Below are positions 51,555-60,317 of a stretch of 64,000 bases of DNA, piece by piece. Both the position numbers and the translations under genes were made by a program. This DNA is from Flexivirga endophytica (GTDB lineage Bacteria > Actinomycetota > Actinomycetes > Actinomycetales > Dermatophilaceae). Every line of letters begins with the position of its first letter. The first letter of the stretch is position 1. The stretch spans positions 645,500-709,499 of the forward strand of contig NZ_BMHI01000003.1 in the NCBI RefSeq assembly GCF_014640635.1. The letters are read 5' to 3'. Under the pieces are notes generated by a model, which saw nothing but the letters and a program-made list of their open reading frames with translations, was not told the origin of the DNA and did no database searches.

Positions 51555-52604
51555 ATGCCGACAACAACACCTGCACTGTCCGTCTCCGCGGCCGGTGAGC
51601 GTTTCGCTCCGATCAACCTCGAGCGCCGCGACCTGCGCGACAACGACATCCGCATCGACATCCAGTGGGCAGGCATCTGCCACAGCGACATACACACCAT
51701 CCGTGAGGAGTGGGGCACCGCCAACTTCCCCCTCGTGACGGGCCACGAGATCGCCGGCGTCGTCAGCGCGGTCGGCTCCGGGGTCACCCGGCACAAGGTC
51801 GGCGACCGCGTCGGCGTCGGCTGCTTGGTCGACTCCTGCGGCGAGTGCGAGCAGTGCAAGAACGGCTTCGAGCAGTTCTGCGAGCGCGGCTCGGTCGGCA
51901 CCTACAACAGCAAGGGGTATGACGACGAGATCACCCAGGGCGGCTACGCCCAGCAGGTCGTCGTCTCCGAGCGGTTCGTCTGCCACATCCCGGACGGCAT
52001 CGACCTGGACGTCGCGGCACCGCTGCTGTGCGCGGGGATCACGACCTACTCGCCGCTGAAGCGCTGGGGCGCCCGCCCAGGTGCCAACGTCGCCGTGGTC
52101 GGCATGGGTGGTCTCGGTCACCTCGGCGTGAAGATCGCGGCCGCACTCGGCGCCGACGTGACCGTGCTGTCCCGGACCACCGCGAAGTCCGCGGATGCCA
52201 AGGAGTTCGGCGCGGCCGACCACCTGGCGACCTCCGACCCGCAGGTCTTCAAGGACAACGCCGGCCGCTTCGACCTGATCCTCAACACGGTCAGCGCGGA
52301 CCTGCCGATGGAGGACTACCTGCGGTTGCTGAAGCCGAACGGCGCGCTCGTGTCGGTCGGTCTGCCCAACGAGCCCTACGTGATCGCCCCGGGCAAGCTG
52401 ATCGGCGGCAACAAGGTCGTCGCCGGGTCGATGATCGGCGGCATCCCGGAGACCCAGGAGATGCTCGACTTCTGCGCCGAGCACGGCATCGGTGCCACCG
52501 TCGAGCGGATCGACGCGTCGCAGGTCGACGACGCCTACGACAAGGTCGTCGCCGGTGATGTGCGCTACCGCTACGTGATCGACACCTCGACGATCAAGCC
52601 CTGA
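51555..52604 (+). CDS. zinc-dependent NADP alcohol dehydrogenase (cinnamyl/YahK type)
   Basis: 349 aa. Catalytic zinc ligands Cys42 (GICHSD) and His64-Glu65 (TGHEIAG), plus the structural zinc Cys set at ~95, 98, 101 and 109 (CGECEQCKNGFEQFC). The nucleotide motif is VGMGGLGHLGVKIA. LNTVSADLPMEDYLRLLKPNGALVSVG is characteristic of the YahK/CAD group, which reduces aldehydes with NADPH. ATG 51555. The preceding 125 bp are the most AT-rich stretch nearby and probably hold its promoter. Overlaps the convergent dehydrogenase gene by 11 bp. Confidence 0.93.
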   Translation: MPTTTPALSVSAAGERFAPINLERRDLRDNDIRIDIQWAGICHSDIHTIREEWGTANFPLVTGHEIAGVVSAVGSGVTRHKVGDRVGVGCLVDSCGECEQCKNGFEQFCERGSVGTYNSKGYDDEITQGGYAQQVVVSERFVCHIPDGIDLDVAAPLLCAGITTYSPLKRWGARPGANVAVVGMGGLGHLGVKIAAALGADVTVLSRTTAKSADAKEFGAADHLATSDPQVFKDNAGRFDLILNTVSADLPMEDYLRLLKPNGALVSVGLPNEPYVIAPGKLIGGNKVVAGSMIGGIPETQEMLDFCAEHGIGATVERIDASQVDDAYDKVVAGDVRYRYVIDTSTIKP

Positions 52605-53637
52605 CGAACCCTGGGTCGATGATCGTCATACCGGCCGGGGCGGCAGTGTCCATGGCGGGCAGCAGCCGGGCTGCTTCGTCCAGACCCACGACACGCTCGA
52701 CGAGCCTCTGTGGTGCGAGCGCCCCGGACCGGATGAGCGCGAGCATCGCCGGGTAGTCGACGGCCGCCATACCGTGGCTGCCGAGCAGGTCCAGCTCCCA
52801 GCCGATCACGCGCGCCATCGGCACGCGTGGGTGCCCGTCGACCGGTGGGAGCAGGCCGACCTGCACGTGCCGGCCCCGGCGACGCAGGCTGAAGATCGAG
52901 TCGGCACACGTCTGCTCGGTCCCGACGGCGTCGACGGCGAGGTGGGTGCCGCCGGTCGACTCGTGCACCTGCGCGGGTATGTCGCGACCGTCCGCCACGA
53001 GCGTGTGGTCGGCGCCGAACTCGGCCGCCTTCGCGAGCGCACCCTCGTGCCGGTCGACCGCGATCACCTGTGCGCCGAGAGCTTTCGCGATCATCACCGT
53101 GGACAGCCCGACGCCGCCGGCGCCGATGACTGTGACGGACTCGCCCTTCCGCAAGCGCGCCCTACCGACGAGTGCGCGGTATGCGGTGGCGAAGCGACAG
53201 CCCAGGCTCGCCGCCGCTTCGAACGAGACGTCGTCCGGCACCGAGACGAGGTTGGTGTCGGCCGCGTGCAGGGCGACATACTCCGCGAACGATCCCCAAT
53301 GGGTGAAGCCGGGTTGCTGCTGGTCGGGACACACCTGGGCATTGCCGGATCGGCACCATTCGCAGCGACCGCAGCCCTCGACGAACGGGATCGTCACCCG
53401 GTCGCCGACCTGCCACTTCGCGACGCCGGCACCCACTGCTGACACCACGCCCGCCAGCTCGTGGCCGGGGACGTGCGGCAACGCGATGTCGTCGTGCCCG
53501 GCCCAGGCGTGCCAGTCACTGCGGCACAGGCCGGTGGCCCGCACCTGCACGACGACGCCGCCCTCGGGAGCGGTCGGTTCGGGCACCTCGCGCACCGCCA
53601 GCGGTCCGGCAATCGTGTCCATCAGCACCGCTCGCAT
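52594..53637 (-). CDS. zinc-dependent alcohol dehydrogenase
   Basis: 347 aa. Catalytic ligands Cys38 (GLCRSD) and His59-Glu60 (PGHELAG); structural Cys at 89, 92, 95 and 103 (CGRCEWCRSGNAQVC). The NAD motif is VIGAGGVGLSTVMIA, and an acidic residue does not clearly follow, so cofactor choice is open. The N terminus and AWAGHDDIALPHVPG match short-chain alcohol and sorbitol-type dehydrogenases of actinobacteria. GGGAGG upstream favours ATG 53637; an alternative ATG at 53652 would overlap the CopC stop (TGATG). Follows the copper genes on the same strand. Confidence 0.92.
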   Translation of the reverse strand: MRAVLMDTIAGPLAVREVPEPTAPEGGVVVQVRATGLCRSDWHAWAGHDDIALPHVPGHELAGVVSAVGAGVAKWQVGDRVTIPFVEGCGRCEWCRSGNAQVCPDQQQPGFTHWGSFAEYVALHAADTNLVSVPDDVSFEAAASLGCRFATAYRALVGRARLRKGESVTVIGAGGVGLSTVMIAKALGAQVIAVDRHEGALAKAAEFGADHTLVADGRDIPAQVHESTGGTHLAVDAVGTEQTCADSIFSLRRRGRHVQVGLLPPVDGHPRVPMARVIGWELDLLGSHGMAAVDYPAMLALIRSGALAPQRLVERVVGLDEAARLLPAMDTAAPAGMTIIDPGFVRA

Positions 53638-53651
53638 CGCGCGGCCTCCCA

Positions 53652-54287
53652 TCAGTCGTCGGTGTCGTCCTCGGTGTCGTCCGTCTCGCGCTCCGGACCC
53701 TGCCGGCGGCCGCGGGTCAGCACGATGAGCGCTGCACCGGCGACGCCGACGACCGCAATGATGACAACAGCGACGATCGCGCCGGTCGGCGCTCCACCGT
53801 CCGACGACTTCGGCTCGGAGTCCGGGGTGGCAGCTGTCGTCTTGCCGGTGCACGGCTTCGGCGCCGCGATGCCCTTGGCACCGGTCACGCCGGCCTCCGG
53901 GCGGTAGGTGAAGGAGATGCTGTCGGACACCGGGTGTCCGTCGGCCGACACGATCCGCCAGGTGACGGTGTATTTGCCCGTCCCGCCGAGAGCCACCGGC
54001 ACGACGACATCGGCGTCGGTGACCGTCGCACAGCCGGTCTCGTAGTAGCGGCCGTCAGGCCCCTGCACGCTCAACTGCGGTGGCGCGGGCCGCGTGAGCA
54101 CGATGTCGTTGAACTTCAACGACACCTGCTCGGGTGCCGCCGTGACGGTGCTGTTCAGTTTCGGAGTGCTGCCGACCAGATAGTCGTGCGCCTGCGCAGC
54201 GGGTAGCACCCCGAACACCGCGACCAGCAGCGCGACCGCTCCGATCACGAGGCGGCGCCACGTCATACGAGCTCGTATGGCGCTCAC
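53652..54287 (-). CDS. copC: CopC-domain copper-binding membrane-anchored protein
   Basis: 211 aa. Signal peptide ending AAQA, then the mature N terminus HDYLVGSTP: His34 at the new N terminus is the first Cu(II) ligand of CopC proteins, and the later His in SADGHPVSDSISF is the second. After the ~95-residue beta sandwich comes a Thr/Pro linker, one membrane helix (AIVAVVIIAVVGVAGAALIVL) and an acidic Asp/Glu tail. The GTG start overlaps the stop of the YcnI gene (GTGA at 54287). No CopD membrane channel is adjacent, so it probably acts as an extracytoplasmic copper holder with YcnI. Confidence 0.9.
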   Translation of the reverse strand: MSAIRARMTWRRLVIGAVALLVAVFGVLPAAQAHDYLVGSTPKLNSTVTAAPEQVSLKFNDIVLTRPAPPQLSVQGPDGRYYETGCATVTDADVVVPVALGGTGKYTVTWRIVSADGHPVSDSISFTYRPEAGVTGAKGIAAPKPCTGKTTAATPDSEPKSSDGGAPTGAIVAVVIIAVVGVAGAALIVLTRGRRQGPERETDDTEDDTDD

Positions 54288-55015
54288 CGCGATCGCCGGG
54301 TCACGGCATAGAGGGCGACGAGCAGCGCGACCACGGCGACGGCCAGCCCGCCGACGCCGAACCAGACACCGCTGTTCGAGGAGTCGTCGGAGGAGGAGTT
54401 GTCGGACTCCGGTGCGGCCGCCACCGACGGTGCGTCGCTCGACGCGGCGCTCGGTGCGGCCGATGCGCTTGCCGCACCGACGGTCAGCATCGGTGCCGGG
54501 TGCTCCGGCTCCTCCGCTCCGGGCTTGGTCGGCTCGTCCCACTTCACGACCGACCCGTCGGAATAGGTCTGGATCGCTGCGAAGCTCACCGACGGCACGT
54601 CCGGCACGACGCCGAGCGAGACCGGGAACTGTTGGAACTCACCGGGTTTGATCGCGGCATCCTTGCTCGCGGTCCACACGATCTTGGTGGGCGCCTCGGT
54701 GATCGTGCCGTCGTCGGTCTTGACCGGCTTCGGCAGCTTCGAGGTGGTGATCTTCGCGGTCCAGCCGGGAACCGGCTGGTAGGACGCGGAGGTGAAGGGG
54801 TGCTTGGTCGGCAGGTCGACCTCGACCTTGGTGGTCGAGGCGTCGGCCTTCTCGGTGGGCACCCGGAAGACGAGCGTGGCGTAGGAGCCGGCCTCGGCGG
54901 TGTCCGGGCTCACTCGGACGTGAGCCTGCGCGGCCACGGGAACGGCGAGCAGGAGACCGGCGGTGGCGAGGGTCGCGGCGGTACGGCGGACGGGAGCACG
55001 GGGTGTGGTGGTCAC
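54284..55015 (-). CDS. ycnI: YcnI/DUF1775 copper chaperone-like protein
   Basis: 243 aa. Signal peptide to AAQA, mature N terminus HVRVSPD with His32 as the conserved copper brace residue of the YcnI (DUF1775) family; conserved Trp residues occur in VPGWTAKI and VVKWDEP. A Ser/Ala-rich linker and a C-terminal membrane helix (VGGLAVAVVALLVALYAV) anchor it outside. GTG 55015, first gene of the ycnI-copC pair. An inverted repeat of BlaI/CopY type lies 9 bases upstream, so copper- or envelope-stress-responsive repression is likely. Confidence 0.9.
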   Translation of the reverse strand: MTTTPRAPVRRTAATLATAGLLLAVPVAAQAHVRVSPDTAEAGSYATLVFRVPTEKADASTTKVEVDLPTKHPFTSASYQPVPGWTAKITTSKLPKPVKTDDGTITEAPTKIVWTASKDAAIKPGEFQQFPVSLGVVPDVPSVSFAAIQTYSDGSVVKWDEPTKPGAEEPEHPAPMLTVGAASASAAPSAASSDAPSVAAAPESDNSSSDDSSNSGVWFGVGGLAVAVVALLVALYAVTRRSR

Positions 55016-55023
55016 GCAGAAAC

Positions 55024-55038
55024 TCTACGACTTGTAGA
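55024..55038. promoter_or_regulatory. BlaI/CopY-like operator before ycnI-copC
   Basis: TCTAC-GACTT-GTAGA, perfect 5-bp arms, 9 to 23 bases upstream of the ycnI start. The TAC/GTA core with short spacing resembles operators of the BlaI/CopY repressor family. No such repressor gene lies in the window. Confidence 0.55.
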
Positions 55039-55061
55039 ATCCGGGTAGTCGACCGGCCCAC

Positions 55062-56243
55062 TCAACGGAACGCCGACTGGCCGGTGAGCGCCTGGCCGAT
55101 GATCAGCTGGTGCACCTCGCTGGTGCCCTCGTAGGTCAGCACCGACTCCAAGTTGTTGGCGTGCCGCATGATCGGGAACTCCAGCGTGATGCCGGCGGCG
55201 CCGAGGATGGTGCGGCACTCCCGGGCGATCGCGATCGCCTCGCGGACATTGTTGAGCTTGCCGAGCGAAATCTGTTCGGGGCGAAGGGTTCCCGCGTCCT
55301 TGAGCTTGCCGAGCTGCAGCGCCAGGAGCATGCCCTTGCCCAACTCGAGTGACATGTCGGCGAGCTTGGCCTGGGTGAGTTGGTATGACGCAAGGGACTT
55401 GTCGTAGATCTGCCGGTCCGCGGCATACGCGATGGTGGCCTCGAGGCAGTCACGCGCAGCGCCCAGCGCGCCGAAGACGATGCCGTAGCGGGCTTCGTTG
55501 AGACAGGTGAGCGGCCCTTTGAGGCCTTTGACCTCCGGGAAGACCGCGTCGGCGGGCAGTCGCACGTCGTCCAGCACCAGCTCGCTGGTGACGGACGCGC
55601 GCAGGGAGACCTTGTGCTGGATCTTCGGCGCGGAGAAGCCGGGGGTGTCCGTCGGGACGACGAAGCCCCTGATACCGCGACCGTTCTCGCCCTCGTCGGT
55701 CTGCGCCCAGACGACCGCGACATCGGCGATCGAGCCGTTGGTGATCCACAGCTTGTTGCCCGTCAGCACCCAGTCGTCGCCGTCCCTGCGCGCCCGGGTG
55801 CGCATGCCGGCCGGGTTGGAGCCGAAGTCCGGCTCGGTCAGCCCGAAGCAGCCGATCGCCTCGCCGGTCGCCATACGGGGCAGCCACTGCTGCTTCTGCT
55901 CCTCGCTGCCCCAGTGGTGGATCGCGAACATCGCCAGCGAACCCTGCACGGACACCAGCGACCGGACACCGGAGTCGGCAGCCTCGAGCTCCATGCAGGC
56001 GAGCCCGTATGCCGTGGCCGACGTGCCCGCACAGCCGTAGCCCTCCAGGTGCATGCCGAGCACGCCGAGATCGCCCAATTGGCGGGCCAATTGGCGTGCG
56101 GGGAGGTCGCCCGCGTCATACCACTCGGCGATGTGCGGCTTGATCTCGGCGTCGACGAAAGTGCGCACCGCGTCGCGCAATTCGCGGTCGTCGTCATCGA
56201 TGAGTTGATCGGTGGCGAAGAGTTCCAGCGGGGTCTGCGTCAT
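55062..56243 (-). CDS. gcdH: glutaryl-CoA dehydrogenase
   Basis: 393-aa acyl-CoA dehydrogenase. The catalytic base is Glu372 in TYEGTSEVHQ and Arg94 in SGVRSLVSVQ matches the Arg that binds the glutaryl carboxylate in GcdH. GYGCAGTSATAYGLACMELE and GCFGLTEPDFGSNPAGM are the known GcdH blocks; length is normal. It oxidises and decarboxylates glutaryl-CoA to crotonyl-CoA in lysine/tryptophan breakdown, with FAD. Its ATG overlaps the stop of an XRE regulator gene (ATGA), an unusual partner. No other gene of the pathway is nearby. Confidence 0.92.
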   Translation of the reverse strand: MTQTPLELFATDQLIDDDDRELRDAVRTFVDAEIKPHIAEWYDAGDLPARQLARQLGDLGVLGMHLEGYGCAGTSATAYGLACMELEAADSGVRSLVSVQGSLAMFAIHHWGSEEQKQQWLPRMATGEAIGCFGLTEPDFGSNPAGMRTRARRDGDDWVLTGNKLWITNGSIADVAVVWAQTDEGENGRGIRGFVVPTDTPGFSAPKIQHKVSLRASVTSELVLDDVRLPADAVFPEVKGLKGPLTCLNEARYGIVFGALGAARDCLEATIAYAADRQIYDKSLASYQLTQAKLADMSLELGKGMLLALQLGKLKDAGTLRPEQISLGKLNNVREAIAIARECRTILGAAGITLEFPIMRHANNLESVLTYEGTSEVHQLIIGQALTGQSAFR

Positions 56244-57112
56244 GTGACCCGATTATGCGCCTTTGTCGAGCCGAGTTCCTGGGTGCCCAGCACCGCGAGC
56301 AGATCCAGTTTCTCCCGGCAGTCGGTGCCCGGCCGCGGATGCAGCAGCACCAGGGTCGAGCCGTCGACGTCGCTGGTCAGGTGTTCACAGAGCAGGTCGA
56401 GCAGGCCAACCTCGGGGTGCGTCATCCGCTTCTCCTCGGATCGGCGGACGGCGACCTGGTGTTCGGCCCACAGACCAGCGAACTCAGGGCTCTGCTGGAG
56501 CAGATCGGACAGGAGCGAGGCGACCTCCGGGTCGTCGCCCCGCCGGCCGACGGTCGCCCGCAGGTCGGCGACGGTGACACGCGAGTGCCACTCCCAGTCC
56601 TCGCGCGGCACCCGTCTTCGCGACGCTCCGTCCATGAACCAGCGCCATACGTGACTGCGTTCGCGGCCGGTGAGCTGCTCCTGGTCACCGGAGACGAGCT
56701 TCGACATGCGGTTCTGGACTACGACCCGGCCGAGGTCGTCCATCACGAATGCCGGTGTGTCGTCGAGCCGGTCGAGCAGATAGAGCACGCCCGGGCTGAC
56801 GTGCGCGCCGGTGCTGTGTCGGGCCGGTGGCGTCTGATCGGCGAGATGGAAGAGATGGTCACGCTCGTCCTCGGTCATACGCAACGCACGGGCCAGCGCG
56901 CTGAGCACTCCGGGCGACGGGTGCGGGCCACGTCGTTGCTCGAGCCGGGCGTAGTAGTCGGTCGAGATCGACGCGAGCGCGGCGACCTCGTCGCGGCGTA
57001 GTCCAGGTGTGCGGCGCCGGCGACCGGCCGGCAGGCCGACGTCTGCCGGATCGAGCCGTTCGCGGCGGCTGCGCAGCAGTTCGGCAAGGGCAACACGATC
57101 CATACCCTCCAC
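56240..57112 (-). CDS. XRE regulator with MmyB-like ligand-binding domain
   Basis: 290 aa. The N-terminal helix-turn-helix (~5-85) includes LAELLRSRRERL, RRTPGLRRDEVAALASISTDYYARLEQRRGPHPSP and LSALARALRMTEDER. The C-terminal ~190 residues (DDTPAFVMDDLGRVVVQNRMSKLV, PEFAGLWAEHQVAVR, HPEVGLLDLLCEHL) are the MmyB-like/MltR ligand domain, a PAS-like pocket seen to bind fatty acids in a structural study. Start GTG 57112 (ATG 57103 possible). Coupled to gcdH downstream and divergent from an aldo/keto reductase gene, the usual partner position. Confidence 0.9.
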   Translation of the reverse strand: MEGMDRVALAELLRSRRERLDPADVGLPAGRRRRTPGLRRDEVAALASISTDYYARLEQRRGPHPSPGVLSALARALRMTEDERDHLFHLADQTPPARHSTGAHVSPGVLYLLDRLDDTPAFVMDDLGRVVVQNRMSKLVSGDQEQLTGRERSHVWRWFMDGASRRRVPREDWEWHSRVTVADLRATVGRRGDDPEVASLLSDLLQQSPEFAGLWAEHQVAVRRSEEKRMTHPEVGLLDLLCEHLTSDVDGSTLVLLHPRPGTDCREKLDLLAVLGTQELGSTKAHNRVT

Positions 57113-57205
57113 GATGCCTCAGTCGCGTCCGATCAACCAGGGACTGGCAGTCCCTCGGAGCATGCGTGCCTAGTTGTCGCGCTTCCGCGGATGCACTGTG
57201 AAGAC

Positions 57206-58195
57206 ATGACAACGATCAAGACACTCGGAAAGACCGGTCCCACCGTCAGCGCAATCGGCCTCGGCGCCATGGGTATGTCGGGCGCGTACGGCGCTTCTGA
57301 CGACGCCGAGAGCATCCGCACCGTCCATGCGGCCCTCGACGCCGGGGTCAACCTCATCGACACCGGCGACTTCTACGGCTTCGGGCACAACGAGATGCTG
57401 CTCGGTCAGGCGTTGCAGGGCCGCGACCGCGAATCCTTCGTGCTGAGCGTGAAGTTCGGCGGGATGCGTGAGCCGGGCGGTGGATTCACCGGTTTCGACG
57501 GGCGACCGGCCGCGGTGGCCAATTCGCTCGGCTACTCCCTGACCCGGCTCGGCGTGGACCACCTGGACATCTACCGCCCGGGCCGCCTGGACCCTGCAGT
57601 GCCGATCGAGGAGACGGTCGGAGCGATCGCCGAGCAGGTGCAGCGTGGCTTCGTGCGCCACATCGGCCTGTCGGAGGTCGGGTCCGAGACGATCCGGCGT
57701 GCGGCGGCAGTGCACCCGATCAGCGACCTGCAGATCGAGTACTCCGTGCTGAGTCGCGGCATCGAGCGGGACATCCTGGACACCTGCCGGGAGCTCGGCA
57801 TCGGCATCACCGCGTACGGTGTGCTGTCGCGCGGACTGATCGGGACGTCATCGGCGAATCACACTGCGGATGATCAGCATTCGGCGTGGCCGCGCTTCCA
57901 GGGCGAGAATCTGACGCACAATCTCGGGCTGATCGACCGCCTGCAGCCGATCGCCGACCGGCACGGACTGACCGTCGCGCAACTGGCGATCGCCTGGGTC
58001 GGCGCCCAGGGCGAGGCCGTCGTGCCGCTGGTCGGCATGAAGCGAGTGTCGCGGGTGCAGCCGGCCGTCGACGCCGTCACTGTCACGCTGAGCGCGTCGG
58101 ATCTGGCGGAGATCGACAGCGCCATACCAGCGGATTCTGTTGCGGGGACTCGTTATCCGGAGGCGTTGATGTCCAACCTGGACAGCGAGAACTGA
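57206..58195 (+). CDS. aldo/keto reductase, catalytic His replaced
   Basis: 329 aa, TIM barrel. Asp52 and Tyr57 (IDTGDFYGFGHNE) and Lys83 (LSVKFGG) of the catalytic tetrad are present. At the place of the His (usually in QHR-DP) the sequence is YRPGRLDP, with Gly near 126. Homologues with YRPARLDP exist as a subfamily, as far as I recall, so this is not decay. The NADPH tail site near SVAGTRYPE is retained. Divergent from the XRE/MmyB regulator across ~90 bp, its probable repressor. ATG 57206 preferred over the ATG at 57191. Substrate unknown. Confidence 0.88.
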   Translation: MTTIKTLGKTGPTVSAIGLGAMGMSGAYGASDDAESIRTVHAALDAGVNLIDTGDFYGFGHNEMLLGQALQGRDRESFVLSVKFGGMREPGGGFTGFDGRPAAVANSLGYSLTRLGVDHLDIYRPGRLDPAVPIEETVGAIAEQVQRGFVRHIGLSEVGSETIRRAAAVHPISDLQIEYSVLSRGIERDILDTCRELGIGITAYGVLSRGLIGTSSANHTADDQHSAWPRFQGENLTHNLGLIDRLQPIADRHGLTVAQLAIAWVGAQGEAVVPLVGMKRVSRVQPAVDAVTVTLSASDLAEIDSAIPADSVAGTRYPEALMSNLDSEN

Positions 58196-58264
58196 GGTCG
58201 TCCGCCCAGGCCGGGTGTCGACAAACCCGTTGCCGGCGCCCGGCCCGGGCGATTGACTGGTCGT

Positions 58265-58828
58265 ATGACGAACTCCACCGGGTATGACGGATTGTGGCTT
58301 CCACTCGCGGAAGACCCTCGGACACAAGGAAATCCGCAGGGTGAGCTGGCGACATACAGGGAGTATCTGACGAACTACCGGACGACGCTGCGGCTGAAGT
58401 GCGACGGGCTGACGCCGGAGCAGTTGGCCACGCAGAGCGTGCCGCCGAGCAATATGAGCCTGCTCGGGCTGATCCGGCACATGGCGCGGGTGGAGCACAA
58501 CTGGTTCGTCCGCTTCCCTCAGGACAGCTGGGACCAGCCGCGGCTCTACCGCACGCCGGAAGAGCCGGACCTGGACTTCACCGGCGTGGCCCGGACGCAG
58601 GACTGCGTCGACGAGGCGTTTGCGAGCTGGGAGCGGGAGACCGCCGAGGCGGAACGCTGGCTCGACGAGTTGCCCGAGGACCGGCTCGGTGAGGAGCTGC
58701 CCTTCCCGGAGGACGAGGACAAGGCGAGCATCCGTGACGTGCTGGTGCACATGATTGAGGAGTATGCCCGGCACGCCGGGCATGCCGATCTGTTGCGGGA
58801 GTGCATCGACGGTCGCACCGGCCAGTAG
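58265..58828 (+). CDS. DinB-like/DUF664 protein
   Basis: 187 aa, four-helix DinB fold of the DUF664 kind. Conserved His residues lie in LGLIRHMARVEHNWF and in VLVHMIEEYARHAGHADLLRE, the three-His metal site typical of DinB/YfiT thiol transferases. The acidic block ELPEDRLGEELPFPEDEDK is in the connecting loop. Members are often mycothiol- or bacillithiol-dependent transferases in Gram-positives; direct evidence is lacking. Stands alone, 69 bp after the aldo/keto reductase and on the same strand. Confidence 0.87.
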   Translation: MTNSTGYDGLWLPLAEDPRTQGNPQGELATYREYLTNYRTTLRLKCDGLTPEQLATQSVPPSNMSLLGLIRHMARVEHNWFVRFPQDSWDQPRLYRTPEEPDLDFTGVARTQDCVDEAFASWERETAEAERWLDELPEDRLGEELPFPEDEDKASIRDVLVHMIEEYARHAGHADLLRECIDGRTGQ

Positions 58829-58943
58829 GTTTCCGCAATAGCTCTACCGGCGCGACAGGGATCGGCTACTTTTCACTCGCCGTCACCGATCCGCGCTGCA
58901 GTGCGCACGGATCACCATCTCTTCATCCGGGGGTCCGTCACTC

Positions 58944-59849
58944 ATGTCCACTCTGTCTCGCATGCAGCAGGTCGCCCTGGCCGGATCGGTCGGCGCAGCC
59001 ATCGCCGCGGCCGCCGTACTCGGTGCCGCCGGCTCGACCGCGACCCCTGTCGCCGGGTCGCATTCGACCGCCGGCTCGCATTGGTATGGCGCTGCCAACG
59101 GCTCGTCGACGTGGCTGCCCCGTGCCGGTGCCGACACTTCGAGCGGCAGTTCGTCGGTGGCCTCCACCTCGTCGGACACGAGCACGCCGACATCCACCGC
59201 AGCGAGCACTTCGACCCCGCCGGCGAGCAGCTCGACGACGAGCACGAACCCGAATGACCCGGTGTCGAGTGGTCCCGGTGATGAGCCGGAGAACGTCGAC
59301 GTGACCGCCGTACCCGGCCCGTGCACACAGGACGACATCGCCGCCAGCCGTTGGTCCACCAAGCTGACGTTCACCAATCCCAAGGATGCCGGCACGCTGG
59401 ACTACATAGCGCTGGCGATCAACTACAACGACGACAGCGAGAACATCGACGACTACCCGCACGCAGGCCCGGTGAGCCTGGCGGCCGGCGAGACCGGCAG
59501 CATTGTGCTGACCGGTCCGAGCGACTATTTCCCCGATTCACTCGTCGTGGGTGGCGGCGTCAGCGCGGACGGCCAGACCGCGCAGACTGCCGGTGGGATC
59601 GACATCTACGACCAGGCCGACTTCCTGAAGGCCGCCACGGTCTGCGGTAACACGACGCCCACCCCGGACCCGACTGATGGCGGCTCCGGCTATCCGGGCG
59701 ACCCGGGCAACGGCACCGAGACCAAGACCCGCACGTCGACCGTGACGGTTACTGTCACCGAGACACGGACTGTTCAGACCGAGCGACCGGGACTCGGTGA
59801 GCCGCCGACGCCCTCGCCGATCACCACGCGGTTGGGTGTCACCGGCTGA
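58944..59849 (+). CDS. exported Ser/Thr-rich protein, envelope function unknown
   Basis: 301 aa. N-terminal hydrophobic export segment (VALAGSVGAAIAAAAVLGAAG), then a Ser/Thr-rich disordered stretch to ~115, a folded ~110-residue beta domain starting ENVDVTAVPGPCTQDD with two Cys (PCTQ, TVCGN), and a Pro/Gly/Thr tail containing a run of TVTVTVTETRTV. The Ser/Thr content suggests glycosylation or wall association. The folded domain (KLTFTNPKDAGTLDYIALAINYND) resembles extracellular carbohydrate-binding beta sandwiches only in general. ATG 58944. No LPXTG motif. Confidence 0.78.
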   Translation: MSTLSRMQQVALAGSVGAAIAAAAVLGAAGSTATPVAGSHSTAGSHWYGAANGSSTWLPRAGADTSSGSSSVASTSSDTSTPTSTAASTSTPPASSSTTSTNPNDPVSSGPGDEPENVDVTAVPGPCTQDDIAASRWSTKLTFTNPKDAGTLDYIALAINYNDDSENIDDYPHAGPVSLAAGETGSIVLTGPSDYFPDSLVVGGGVSADGQTAQTAGGIDIYDQADFLKAATVCGNTTPTPDPTDGGSGYPGDPGNGTETKTRTSTVTVTVTETRTVQTERPGLGEPPTPSPITTRLGVTG

Positions 59850-59935
59850 TCGACTGTGGCGGTGGGCGGTGTGGGCTCGTGTGTAAGTATGCACACACTC
59901 ACGGTTTTCCGCGTTCGACCGGAAGGACTGGAGAC

Positions 59936-60256
59936 GTGCCCGACCGACCCGAGATCGTCTGCATCTGCGGCTCCGTCCGATTCGCCGACGAGATGCGCGC
60001 GGCGAACCGTGACCTGACGCTCGCCGGCGTGATCGTCCTCGCGCCAGGCGTGTTGGGCGGCGGAGGTCCCGACGGAGACGAGTCGATCACCGCAGAGCAG
60101 AAGGCCGCGCTGGGCGCTCTTCATCTGCGCAAGATCGACCTGGCCGGCCGGGTACTCGTCGTGAACCCGGGCGGATACATCGGCGAGTCGACGAGCAGGG
60201 AGATCGCATACGCCCGCGCGGCCGGAAAGCCGGTCTGGTTCTCCGATCCCACCTGA
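59936..60256 (+). CDS. small nucleoside-deoxyribosyltransferase-like protein
   Basis: 106 aa. It begins EIVCICGSVRFADEMRAANRDLTLAGVIVLAPGV and ends VVNPGGYIGESTSREIAYARAAGKPVWF, the pattern of the nucleoside 2-deoxyribosyltransferase-like Rossmannoid fold (DUF4406-type), including the GES-T nucleotide-handling turn. The Glu of GESTSREI is at the place of the catalytic Glu. Short single-domain protein; substrate unknown. GTG 59936, with AAGGA eight bases upstream, is preferred to an earlier ATG. Confidence 0.8.
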   Translation: MPDRPEIVCICGSVRFADEMRAANRDLTLAGVIVLAPGVLGGGGPDGDESITAEQKAALGALHLRKIDLAGRVLVVNPGGYIGESTSREIAYARAAGKPVWFSDPT

Positions 60257-60317
60257 CGGGGACTGCCCTCGCAGCGTGCGGGGAACTCTGCTTCCACCCT
60301 TGGCGGTTGATGTTCGT

